DNA from: Macropodus opercularis
Lineage: Eukaryota > Chordata > Actinopteri > Anabantiformes > Osphronemidae
DNA length: 64,000 nucleotides
Assembly: GCA_030770545.1 (NCBI GenBank)
Contig: CM061097.1
Span: 19,176,501 to 19,240,500 of the forward strand
Direction: 5' to 3'
Position numbers and translations under genes: made by a program. The notes beneath the pieces were generated by a model, which was given only the letters and a program-made list of their open reading frames with translations, was not told the DNA's origin and made no database searches. Shown piece after piece: positions 22,001-32,067 of the stretch. How positions within the stretch are numbered: position 1 is the first letter of the stretch; each line of letters begins with the position of its first letter.

Positions 22001-22035
22001 ACTAACTCATTGTTGAGGCGAGAGCCAACAAGTCT
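19031..22035 (+). repeat. 1.59-kb tandem duplication in block A
   Basis: Unit 1 spans 19031-20619; unit 2 starts at 20620 and is cut near 22035. Each unit contains two versions of an exon-like segment: an acceptor after GGTTACAG, then AGGACTGGATTCCCGCCTGA, then GCGGAYGCTCC and a GTGAGT donor. These lie near 19150, 20230, 20745 and 21820. They carry no long ORF and look like untranslated exons. The same pair of units is in block B (38777 and 40370). Confidence 0.7.
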
Positions 22036-22432
22036 CCTTGTGGATTCCCGCCTGACATCCAGGACAGGAGGCAGACAGCAGATTTGTAGAAATAGTTGTA
22101 CAATGATATTGTATATATGTACAAATAGTTATCCCATTGTTATAATTAATAGTGAAATATTTGAGAGAACAATAAAAAGATTTAAATGGTAGTAATTCAT
22201 CAGATTTTACTAGTGTGTATCTTGGATGAAGTATTTTGATGCAACATCTCTATGAAGCTGAATTTCACCCCAAATTGTGTTTGAAATAAAATGCACTAAC
22301 ACAGAAATAGCAATTAAAAATTCACAGGTGATGAATTAATGTAATTGCCTTCTGCCGTCGTTACAATGGTAAACTCCTGCGTATGAGGAAGGAAACAGTC
22401 TGGGATCAGCATACAGGGGGAACCTCATATAC

Positions 22433-22555
22433 CTGATAGGCATTGTTGTAACCTGTGTGGTGGAGGTCGTGGCACACAGCAGAGGTCAGCATGATCAGCA
22501 GGTCCGTGCTGTTCATCTTACTTCTCAGGTCAGTCAGCCAGATCAAACCATACAT
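22433..22555 (-). pseudogene. pde9a: PDE9-like catalytic exon
   Basis: A 123-base (41-codon) exon with acceptor CTTTAAACAG and donor TATCAG/GTATAT. It encodes LIWLTDLRSKMNSTDLLIM, then AVCHDLHHTGYNNAYQ. The CHD metal-binding pair of the HD-type phosphodiesterase domain, together with GYNN-YQ, is characteristic of PDE9, which hydrolyses cGMP. The usual DLDHPG reads DLHHTG here. Following catalytic exons are missing because block A ends just below 22.2 kb, so this is a fragment. Confidence 0.65.
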
Positions 22556-22978
22556 CTGTTTAAAGGCAGGGCCACAGTGAAGGTCAGAAGGGGAGCTGTA
22601 GATGTTCTGAGCACATCATTTGGAAAAAGAAGTGGGATATGTGATAGCAAGGCCATATTCTAGTCCCTTTTTATTCTAGAGCTTTACCAAATTTGTATGA
22701 CATGATTTAAACCCGTTCACACTCTGTCGAATGAACATAAAGGGCCAGAGGAAACGACGTCTATGTTAATGGTAAATCTCAATGCAGGTCGAGAGATGAG
22801 GAAGCGCTCCGCGAAAAGCCATTGAAGCTTTTTAGACCTTAAAGGTTCCAGAACAGGAGGAGCAAAAGATAGAATGTCACATGCCAGTAACATCTTTCTA
22901 AACTCAATATTATGAAATGATTTTATATTTCTCTAAATCAAAGAGGCAGCTTTAAAGCCACCGAGCACATGACTGCAC

Positions 22979-23066
22979 CTCCAGTTTATCCCTGAATGAA
23001 TCCACCTGCTTCTTCATCTCGTACACGACTGCAGGAGTTTCCATTTTCTTCTCCGAGCCCTGCAGC
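22979..23066 (-). pseudogene. pde9a: PDE9-like coiled-coil exon
   Basis: An 88-base exon with acceptor GTGTCTCAG and donor CTGGAG/GTGCAG. It encodes VVYEMKKQVDSFRDKLE, helical and charged, fitting the linker helix ahead of the PDE9 catalytic domain. Its first base completes the Arg codon left open by the exon at 23290-23473, so phase is kept. The exons expected between this one and the catalytic exon at 22433 are absent. Confidence 0.55.
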
Positions 23067-23289
23067 CTGAGACACGCCATCAGTAAGGTCATTAGTACTT
23101 ACACATCCCATCTATAGCTGTTTTGGACAAAGTGGAAACTTATTGGCTTTGCACTATAAATTTGATGTTCTTCTTCAAATATAGGAATATTTAACGTGAT
23201 CACAATTGACTTACTTTTTCAATCGGACTTTTCCTGAGTAGCGTTATTAAATACTGCCTACTGCCTTCTCTTATTCCACACCTTCCTAC

Positions 23290-23473
23290 CTTTTCTCCAT
23301 AGCTGAGAGGTCAAACGGTTCACTCTTGCAGTTCGCAGCCACCACCTCTAGCTTGTAGCAGGAGTTTGGGATGTTGGGCTCCAGACTCGTGGAGATGTTG
23401 ATGATGTTGCCTTTGGGGTTGTACAGCTTCAGGAAGTCATGGGGTCCTGACTCGGCTGCAGAGTGAAACAGAC
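23290..23473 (-). pseudogene. pde9a: PDE9-like N-terminal exon
   Basis: A 184-base exon with acceptor CAATTTTGCAG and donor AAAAG/GTAGGA. It encodes GPHDFLKLYNPKGNIINIS and PNSCYKLEVVA, which can be aligned by eye with the N-terminal region of PDE9A (the block ending PYKV). The exon is intact, but the first exon and several later ones are not in the window. It is either the 5' portion of a truncated duplicate or a heavily rearranged gene. Confidence 0.5.
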
Positions 23474-23539
23474 CTGCAAAATTGTTTTTACACAATGTAA
23501 AATTGTCTGAAGGTCTAGTCATGGCAACTGGACTTCTTC

Positions 23540-23756
23540 TATTTCAAAGAAACGTTTCACCATCTATCCAGGCAGCTTCGTCAGTCTGTGGGAAGTTGGT
23601 AGAGACCACAGATTTATCCTCCAGTTTGGTTTCACTTCACACCTGTAAAGAATGGGTTCGTTATGCGAACAAAGGGGGCTGAAGGTATTGAGTAGGTGTG
23701 AATTCTCAACTACCGTGACTCGTCCTTCAACCATAACAGGGTCGTCACAAAGTTTC
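23540..23756. repeat. Interspersed repeat fragment
   Basis: The segment AAACGTTTCACCATCTATCC with CAGGCAGCTTCGTCAGTCTG resembles an element often seen in fish introns. I cannot name the family, and no coding content is visible. Confidence 0.3.
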
Positions 23757-24405
23757 ATTTAATTCAACTTTATTTATATAGCCCCAATTCACAACATCAG
23801 TTATCTCAAGGCACTTTACAAGTAAGGTTTAAGACCTCACACAACTAAACTCAACAAATCCCACATAGAGCAAGCTTTTAATTGTAGCCAATCAATAAAT
23901 TGTACATTTTAATAGCAGAGAGGAAAAACTCCCTCTATAGAGGAAGAAACCTCCAGCAGACCCAGGCTCAGTGTGGGAGAACATCTGCCTTGACCAGTTG
24001 GGGTGAGGGGATAGAGAAGAGAGAAAAGAACACAACCACAACAAAACAAGCAGCAACAGAACACAGGCTGGATGGTTGGACCAGCAACTGAACACTGGAG
24101 ACACACGGCTCTGAGTCTGACGATACCTGGAGATGAGAATAGAGAGAGAGACAGAAAGAGAGAAGCACAACTACAGGAGAAAAGAGACAAAGTTAGTCAC
24201 ATGTGGTCATGGAGGCATGTTAGCGGATAGAAGAAACCGAAAAGAGCTCAGTGAATGAAGGATCTCAGCATCTACGTCTATAGCAGCTTAACTAAGAGAT
24301 GGTTCCGAGTGAACAGAACCATCTCTAACTATACGCTTTGTCAAAAAGAAAGGTTTTAAGCCTAGTTTTTAAACTAGAGAGAGTGTCTGCTTCTCAAACC
24401 TGGAA
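23757..24405 (-). mobile_element. L2-type LINE 3' end (minus)
   Basis: The reverse complement matches 6298-6960 of the LINE at 5210: the last RT codons (SRFEKQTPS-type segment in a side frame), the full 3' UTR and the GGCGCTATATAAATAAA end, but only one TTGAA-like unit. It is 5'-truncated and sits at the 3' side of the ERV2 fragment. Confidence 0.8.
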
Positions 24406-24419
24406 GTGATGCAGGTTGC

Positions 24420-25830
24420 ATATTATCACAAAACCAGTCCACACAGGATAAATAAGTGTCCTTCTGATGTTGGGAATGTCCATACGCATGTGAATGTATA
24501 TGATACCATGTATGGTTGGAATACTTGCAATATTGTCTCGTCTCATCATCTATGGCTGTGTATTTGGCCAGTTAGCAAGTGGTCCTCGTATGGCTAAAAT
24601 CGTAGAATGTGGGCCACACTACATGGTCTACTGCCACTGGATGTATGAGTACCAACTGTTTGAAGAGACAGCATTGTCAGATAATAGGGAATCTATGTCA
24701 AATCCCCACGGTTTCCAGTTAGATTGTTCATACAGTTGTCTGTTGCGTCTTAGCAATGTCTCCTTATCTGCTCCCTGTGGGTGTCTCGTCTGAAGCATCG
24801 TGGGGAAAGGTTTTGCAGTGGGACGCACAGATCCGCGTGTCCCTCTCGGCAATCCGGACTGCAGGGTGGTTAGCAATACTTGGTATGGTCCTGTCCAGCG
24901 CTTCCGTCTGAGATCCTTCACCACGATCCAGTCCCCAGGCTGGATGTTGTGTAGTTCATCAACTGCAGGCTCAGGGAGGGCTGCTTCAACCTTGGGGAAC
25001 ATGAGCTTAAGAGTCTGGTTTCGTCATCCATCCCTGTTAAGCTTAACTTATTTTGAGGAAAAGGTGTGTTGGTCATTCGCATAGGTCGCCCCATGACAAT
25101 TTCATAAGGACAAAGTCCAGTTGCTTTATGTGGACGACCCGCATAAACATTAAGGCCAACGGTAAAACTTTAACCCATGACAACTGCATTTCAGTCATTC
25201 ATTTTTGTTTTCAGAGTGTGATTTGCTCTTTGCACTGCACCACCACTTGCTGGATGGTTGGCACAGTATGTCTTCAGATTTATCTGCAGGCTCTCTGACA
25301 CACTTTGTACAACATTATTTACAAAATGTGAGCCATTATCACTACTTAATCTTGAAGGCAAGCCCCACCTTGGGATCACTTCTGCTGATGCCTGCTACTG
25401 AGACAGCAGAAGCATTTCTGATGGGAAACACTGGATCCATTTTGAGAACATGTCTATTATGACTAGGCCTTATTTGGAACCAGCACATGGAGTCAACTCA
25501 ATAAAATCCATCATTAAATGTTTAAATGGACCTTCAGGTTGTGGATGTGCTGTTGTGGACATTTCTGCAGTTCTGACAACATTGTTAGTAGCACAAATTA
25601 CACATCTTTTACAAAAGTCTTCAGCATAGGTTGAGAAACCTGGTGCATAAGACAATCTATTTAAAATATCCAACACCCCCCCTTTTGACTCATGGTCAGG
25701 ACCATGAGTCAATTTGGGGAAGATGGACTTCGGTCGTACTGGGAAACCCTGCTGGTCCACCCAGACGCCCGAGGGGAGTTTAGTTAACCCTTTCTTTTCC
25801 AAGTGTTCATAACTAATCATTTGAGGGCTC
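24420..25830 (-). mobile_element. ERV2 fragment, integrase region
   Basis: Only the end of pol is left. The HHCC zinc domain lies at 25550-25740 (THGPDHESKGG; CKRCVICA), the core at about 25190-25510 and the C-terminal domain at about 24880-24960 (QPGDWIVVKDLRRKRWTGPY). Core positions read VIIDMFSKW and SSDNGSHF, but the third acidic site is Gln (AVQRAN), and stops interrupt the core. The reading frame continuing to 24628 past integrase is unidentified. No LTR was recognised. Confidence 0.75.
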
Positions 25831-25879
25831 TAATCATTCAGTTCTCATCTATTTCACATACTCTGCACTTAAACTTCAG

Positions 25880-27480
25880 CTCTGGAGGTCAGATGTTGAG
25901 ATTACTTTCAGGTATTTATCAGATCAAATTAAGTCAAGTCCAACTGGTAAAGTGGCTTTTTCAAAATATTTTCTTCAATATTTCATTTCTCTCGTTTTGT
26001 CAGAACATTTTCAAGATTTAATTCTGATATGAATGAATTCTAATTGCATTTTATTTAGAAATTTGATTATCATCTTTATCCCAACACTAACCCATTTACT
26101 AAGACAAGTCTCCATGAACAGTAACAACAATTTAAAACTGTTCAGTGCTTTCAATTTTCCCGAATTTTAAATTTTATTCCTTTTATTATAAAACCTTTCT
26201 GTTTCAATTTTCACTTCATCACTTTCACTTTCACTTCATGGTCCTTCAGAGAGTCTGTAAAACATTTGAAAAATCATTAGCTCACATATAACATTTGTTT
26301 AAAAAGAAAACAAAACAAAACAAAACAAAAGGGTCACAAGTCAGGAGTCAAGTCAAAAAGTCAGTTATGGTCACAAAAACAATCCCATGTATGTTGTTCT
26401 ATGGGACTGGAGATCTCATCAAAGTCACTAATCCATGGACAGCAATATCCTTCTAAACACCAAATAGGACATCACATTCATTTTTGGTAAGAATTTAGGC
26501 AGATCCAATACTTCTAGGATGCGTCAATAGTAGAACCTAATTATTTCACCCTCCGCAGGAACAATCTGGCCAAAACAACACATATTAACCCTTAAAGTTT
26601 AAGCAAATCCCAAATACGTGAGTCAGGATTTCCAACATGAAGCCTCTACATTTACACCCAGTTGCTAATCAATAAAGTACCGACACAAAATCTAGCAGAA
26701 GACGTTAAAACTGCTCCCTCACGGTTCTAAAGCCAATGAACCCTTTGGTGTAGGTTCAGACAGGACGGGGTGGAGGCGTCAAATATTATCTGTTCCTGTA
26801 GACACAGACCTGAGACGTCTACACTAATCACTTCTCTGGTCATCCTTAATATCATCATTAATATCTGCTGAGAACATGTGATGCATTTTAGAAATGATAG
26901 ACTTATTGATCTAATTATTACATGTCAGACGTCTTCTTTTCCTATGGAATCTGAAAATCTCTCTCTCTCTCCTAATGATTCTTCTTTGCCTTGTGGGACA
27001 TAAAGAAACCTTCTGGATGTGAAACTACTCTGAACATTAGTCACTGTGACATAGAGTTTGTCCTGTATGTGAGAACTGTTCACAGAGTCAGCAGCTGCTC
27101 ATCCATCTCCCAGTTCACTGCAGACCAACACCTTCCAGTTTTCACTCAGCATTTGGTTCTTTTGTCTTGTCTTCTGGTGCCTGTAATCAGTAGTATTAGT
27201 CTGAGTCTTGGTCTAAGTCCTGCACAGAGGTCAGAGAGTCTTTTCTTCCTCCACCTCAGAGTTGTCCTGCAGCTGGTTAGTTGTTAGGCTAATCTCAGAT
27301 TCCTGTAGCGGTGACGTCTCCTTGATGAATCTCTTTCCCTGCCTTGTTCTTTTCTTGCCAACTTCCTCTTTTCCCGCTTCAAACTTTCCTCTAAAAACAC
27401 TACATGAAATACATACCTATACCACGGTTCTCTGTTCATCTCAAAGCTTTATGTAGAACTTTAGTAACAAACAAAGGATT
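25880..27480. other. AT-rich region, largely unrecognised
   Basis: It contains an (AAAAC)n microsatellite at 26307-26330 and otherwise little. A + frame at 26991-27287 (98 codons) has Cys pairs and NIS near its start and a hydrophobic stretch (LVLLSCLLVPVI); it faintly resembles the end of a class II cytokine-receptor domain, but the match is too weak to call. The part next to ERV3 could be an unrecognised LTR. Confidence 0.35.
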
Positions 27481-27935
27481 AGCAAGGTTATAACTGTGAC
27501 TTATTAAGCAAAGTCCCACAGTTCACACAATGTCTCTCACAGTTCTCTGTTGTTGTGTTAGTGCTCGGTCCAAGCGGATCCTACCAAGACGCTGATGTTA
27601 TGGGCGTTGTCCTGTCCTGGTCCACGATGCCAGTGCAATAGCCAACCAGTTTGTATGGAGTTCACCCGAGCAACTGGTCTTTGTAGTGTCGTAGGGAGTT
27701 GTTGTCACTGTTAGGTTTCCCTCCTTTGTCACTAGAGATACTACTGCACTGTACAGATGTGTAGCGTTGAAATCCCTCGTAGGTGGTACCACTGTGTATT
27801 TGTTTTCTCAGTGTGTGCAGTATGTGCTATGCTAAAGTGTTTTCACCGGTGCAGTGGAGAAACACTCAACGTGTCTCTCCCACTGTGCTGGTCAACGCCG
27901 CCCCTCGTAGAACAAGGGTGTTACTGCTGATCCCA
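27480..27935 (-). other. ERV3 post-integrase segment
   Basis: It follows the integrase end and aligns by eye with the + strand at 50735-51120 (shared GTTGACCAGCACAGTGGGAG and ACACATCTGTACAGTGCA). A 64-codon frame at 27792-27598 carries potential N-glycosylation sites (NAT, NLT). It may be the start of env or a pol-env spacer. A shorter part also resembles the ERV1 leader near 7340. Confidence 0.45.
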
Positions 27936-28860
27936 GCCCTCGTGCTGGTGGACAGCTGGTGAGAAGTCATCTACTGGCTCCGGGACCTTCCTGCAGTGGC
28001 TCGCATGGATCCACGTCGCCCTCTCTGCAACCTTCACTGCCGTATGCGTAGTCAGTAGCATCTGGAAGGGTCCAACCCACTTGCGTGCCTTCCAGTGTTT
28101 GGGGCGATGTTCTCGTACCACAATCCAGTCGCCTGGTTCCAGAGAGTGTAGTGGCCCTTGTGCTGGAACTGGTAAAGCCGCTGTCACCTGCTGAGAGATC
28201 TGAGAGAGAACGGCAGACAAAGACTTACAGTACTGTAACATGTCATCTTCACAAAGTGAAGTGGATGGTAACGGCCTCTCAGTGGGATCTATTCCCATGT
28301 GTGGGTTCTTTCCAAACATGATCTCAAAAGGACTTAAATTCCCCCTACACCTTTGTCTCATTCTCATGTACATCATCACCACTGGTCATGCTTGTATCCA
28401 CTGTGCCACTAGAGACACTTCAATCCATTTAGACCACATGTCTACAATGGTGAGACAATACTTCTTTCTCTGACATGGAGTGAGTTCAATGAAATCCATG
28501 TGTTCAAATGATCTGGTCGGCTGTGGATGTGCTGCTAACGGTTGGTGTTGCTTACGACCTGTGTTGTGTGTATTTTAGATCACGCTTGGCAGAATTTCTG
28601 TGCGTAAATGCAAAACCCTTTTGTAAACCAGTGCTGAGTTAACGCTTTCACCATCCCTCCCTTTGACACATGATCCAAGCCTTGTGTCAACTTAGCAAAA
28701 TGAGGAAAAAAGTGTTTAAGCAAACACGGTTTACCATCAGGTCCCCACCACAAATCATTATGGAACTCAGCTCTGCTCGTCTTCCACTGAGTCCGTTCCT
28801 GTGGAGTTGAAAAAGATTGAAGTGCAGAGAGGGAGTCAGGTGGAACAGAGGAGGTGATGG
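27921..28860 (-). pseudogene. ERV3 integrase with core deletion
   Basis: The zinc domain (LDHVSKGGM) is followed by a stop in its Cys pair region near 28577. The core starts DFIELTPC and has the first catalytic Asp (TIVDMWSKW). The sequence then jumps near 28410 to the post-core region (MRMRQRCRGNLSPFEIMFGK), so the second and third acidic residues are missing. The C-terminal domain (EPGDWIVV, WVGPFQMLLTTHTAVK) is present. The protein could not catalyse strand transfer. Confidence 0.75.
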
Positions 28861-29004
28861 AAACAGCTGTAAGAGGGAGGAGTAGAAGTGAGGCTTTCTG
28901 AGCAGCTGCATCCACCCTACGGTTACCTGAGGACACAGAGTCAGTTCCCGTCGTATGAGCAGTGCACTTGCAGACAGCAACGTGTTTAGGTAAAAGGATA
29001 GCCT

Positions 29005-29940
29005 CTAAGAGGTCAGACACCTTGTCCCGATGGGAAATGGGCTGTCCGTCTGATTTAAGGACGTTTCTGTGTTTCCAAAGTCATGCGTTACACTGAAAGC
29101 GTATTTAGAATCAATCCAAATAGTGACAGTTTTGTCTTTTGCCAGTTTACAAGCTTCAGTGAGTGCTACCAGCTCTGCCACCTGTGCAGAGAGGTGAGAT
29201 GGCAGGACTGGAGAACGTCGTGCTCTGTGCAAACTGCATAGCCCACACGAGGAGCCAGTATCAGGGTCCCTGGAAGCAGAGCCATCTGTAAAAAACGCAC
29301 AAGATCAGGGTTAGTCAAAGGAGTCTCCTGCAGGTCAGGTCTTGGTGAACACACCTGCTGAAAAGAAGCAACACAGTCATGAGGTTCACCATCGTCAGGG
29401 GTGGGCAGCAAAGTAGCTGGATTCAGGATAGTGCAACGTTTAACTGTAATGTTAGGCATGTCCAACAGGACTGTGTGGTATCGTAACCAGCGAGCGGCCG
29501 ACAAATGAGATGTTTCCTGTTCAAGCAGAATTAGAGAAACAGAATGAGGAACCATCAACACAAGATCAGAATATCCAACGATGTCTCTGGAGGCCAACAC
29601 GGCCTTTTCAGCGGCTGCCACCGCTCTCAGGCAGCGAGGGAGTCCGGCTGCCACAGGATCAAGTTTAGCAGAGAAATAAGCTACTGGTCTTAATTTCCCA
29701 CCATGCTTTTGTAGCAGGACAGACACCATGCACCTGTCTTTTTCATCCACCATCTGAACAAACGGTTGGGTAGGATCAGGAAGACCCAAAGTTGGTGCAG
29801 TCTGTAAAGTGAGCTTTAAGTTTACAAAAGCTGTCTCTGCCTCAGGAGTCCAGTGAACTTTGTCATGAGATTGCAGTGATTTTCCATGAATGAGTTCACT
29901 CAGAGGTGCTTCAAGAACAGAATAAGTAGGAATAAAGTTT
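29005..29940 (-). pseudogene. ERV3 RT connection and RNase H
   Basis: The connection region has VAYFSAKLDPVAAGLPRCLR. The RNase H domain begins after a frame change in a T-run near 29290 and keeps its Asp-Gly-Ser start, the ELVALTEACKLA helix with catalytic Glu, and WIDSKYAF with catalytic Asp. RNase H would degrade the RNA strand during reverse transcription. The final part is cut near 29005 by another frame change. Confidence 0.7.
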
Positions 29941-31215
29941 CAACAATATAAACACATTCCCAGGAAAGACATCATCTGTCGTTTGGTGAGCGGCCTTGGG
30001 ATGGTCTGAATAGCTTCAATCCTTTCAGGAGAGAGAGATTTGCCAGCTGCTGTGATAACATGTCCCAAGAAAGTTACTTCCTCTTGGATGAACTGTAGTT
30101 TAGACAAACTAACTTGGTGGCCCTCAGCTGCCACTGTGTCTCTTTCACACTGGTCCTTTGTGGGGCTGCAGATAATGATATCATCCACATATTGCAACAA
30201 AGCAATTCCTGGCATGAGAGAAAGATGTTCGAGACTGTGTCTCAATGCCTCATTGAAAATTGTGGGGGACTCCTCATACCCCTGGCAAAGTCTGGTCCAT
30301 GTCCACATGGACACACAAACCATAAGTGACTGTCTGGATGAACAGGGACACTGAAAAAATGGTAAATGGTCTGCATTTGTATAGCGCTTTTCTACCTATC
30401 GGTAATCCAAGCGCTTTGACACTGTGTCACATTCACCCATTCACACACACATTCACAGACCGGTGGCAGAGCTGCTATGCAGCTTAAACTGACACACCGG
30501 GGGCAACTTGGGGTTCAGTGTCTTGCCCAGGGACACTTCGGCACATGACTGGAGGAAGCCAGGAATCGAACCACCGATCCTACGATTGCTGGGCGACAGC
30601 TCTACCTCTGAGCCACTGCCGCCCCGGCATTTGCCAAGTCAACAACGGAAAACCATTTAGCATCAGGAGGAACCTGTGATAACAAAGTGTAAGGATTAGG
30701 CCCATTATTGGCTCTGGGTTGAACTGCAGCATTTACTGCCTGCAGATCCTGCACAAATCTCCATTCAGTGGCTCGACCTTTGTCTCTGACTTTCTTCACA
30801 GCAAAGATAGGTGAGCAGCAGGGGCTGTAGTCACATGGTACGATAACGCCTGCTCCTGTCAGTGAGTTAAACACTGGAGCTATGCCGTCTATGGCCTCCT
30901 GTCTGAGTGGATACTTTTTACATTTTGCACATGGCCTGTATGTGGTTTTAGGCGTAACCACAACTGGTTCACAGTTACGGATCAGGACCACATCGTATTT
31001 GTGTCTGTCCCACAGTGTGTGTGGCTCTTCTGCTAAAGCAGGAGTTGATGTTAGCTCTGTGTCAGTGAGCAACGTGTGGCAAGATGTGTGATGCTCAGAT
31101 TGAGGAAATGGAATCACCACACGAGTTGTGTGTATGATAGAAGTGAAACACTGTCTGTATACTCTACCAATGGGTGAATAGGGAACCGTTTCCTCATGTC
31201 TACTTTGCCAATCAG
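29940..31215 (-). pseudogene. ERV3 reverse transcriptase, SINE-interrupted
   Basis: The first part (to about 30627) has PVVVTPKTTYRP, WRFVQDLQAVNAAV, NPYTLLSQVP and WFSVVDLANA (motif A Asp). A SINE then interrupts it. The second part (about 30350-29940) has an ESPTIFNEALRHSL stretch, an intact catalytic LLQYVDDIIICSPT box and FLGHVITAAGKSLSPERI. Unlike ERV1, the active-site YVDD is intact. Confidence 0.8.
30354..30626 (-). mobile_element. tRNA-derived SINE inside ERV3 RT
   Basis: On the minus strand it starts GGGGCGGCAGTGGCTCAGAG, with a polymerase III A-box (TGGCTCAGAGGTAGAGC, 30599-30615) and B-box (GGTTCGATTCC, 30562-30572). The body and tail, reading TATAGCGCTTTT on + near 30380, are a widespread fish repeat. 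It lies between the codons for LANA and the following RT residues. Target-site duplication was not clear. Confidence 0.75.
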
Positions 31216-31230
31216 TCAGACGTCTGCATC

Positions 31231-31800
31231 TTAACGCAAGTCGTCCCAAGTCTCTCCAGTCAGCAGACCTGCTTTTGGTGAGAGATATGTGTGGTACAGA
31301 GGAAAACACATCATACAGTTTGTCCAACTGTGGTGGGAGAGTGACAGAGACGCACAGTCATGCTCTGTCCAGTACAGATAACCTGTGGTCAGTTTGTCAG
31401 ACAACGCAGTCGTCCATTGCTGCTCGAATTGTTTATCTGAGCCCTGTGACACATGAATGGTGCAGTGTAAGTCTTCTGGATCCATATAGTCTGTTGCTTC
31501 TGGGTTAACTAACGCATGCGCTGTAGACATTAACTGCTCACACAAGACAGACTGCTGCAGCTTCCACTCATACGCATACAGTAAATCACTCACTCCACAG
31601 AGCACAAACACTCCCTCTGGGTCTGTGTTCGCATCTGAGGTGACCTTCAATCCCTCTGGGGATGAGGTCAGAGAAATGCCCAGTTTGATCATTAGATCTC
31701 TCCCTAGCAAATTTATGGGGCACAAACCAGAAAACATGAAAGCCTGCTTGAATGTGGTACCATCTGGAGTAAGACATGTCAAAGGTTTGGTTAAAATTAT
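31231..31800 (-). pseudogene. ERV3 protease end and His-x-Ser/Thr domain
   Basis: It begins with the protease-end segment PINLLGRDLMIKLGISL, which parallels the same segment in ERV1. A domain of about 150 residues follows with HCTI (His codon at 31467) and, in another frame, HISL (His codon at 31291). The motif pair and order match ERV1 although most residues differ. The frame changes between the two motifs near 31330. I infer the same 2H-like domain as in ERV1. Confidence 0.5.
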
Positions 31801-32042
31801 TTTACTGTTATACCCGAAGCCCCAACACTATAAACATAATTCCCACTCATTCTTGGTGCAGTTTTAAGGCTTGAGGACGTCATCACAGAGCGTGTAGCTC
31901 CACTGTCTACAAGAAAAGTGATTTGCTCCCCATTTATTGTTAAAACCATTTCTGGACATTGCATGTGTGGTTCAGTCAGGTGCACATAGATGCCTTGTGG
32001 TGTTTTCATTCTACTTTCTAAATTCATCAAACATTCCAAAAT
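31797..32042 (-). pseudogene. ERV3 protease, N-terminal part
   Basis: An aspartic protease segment with the catalytic signature ITFLVDSGATRSVM. It would cleave Gag-Pol as a dimer. The frame meets a stop at about 31797; the protease end continues in another frame. A (TG)n run at 32042-32067 lies just before it in the coding direction. Confidence 0.7.
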
Positions 32043-32067
32043 GTGTGTGTGTGTGTGTGTGTGTGTC
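32042..32067. repeat. (TG)n microsatellite
   Basis: About 13 TG dinucleotides in the gag-protease junction of ERV3. Confidence 0.95.

Larger units (their letters stand above)
12569..22035. repeat. Segmental duplication block A
   Basis: The left part (12569-13330) matches block C from 45629. The part from about 14680 matches both block B (from 34188) and block C (from 47025), with long near-identical stretches. Contents: a ~965-base private insertion (13373-14338), two minus-strand exon-like segments, a tRNA-like segment, a divergent promoter, and a 1.59-kb tandem duplication of UTR-exon-like sequence (19031-22035). No full-length coding gene is visible. Confidence 0.85.

Noticed and set aside
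24494..24793. Plus-strand ORF with hydrophobic segment as a membrane protein
   Set aside because: It overlaps, in antisense, the ERV2 integrase C-terminal reading frame, and has no codon or domain support.
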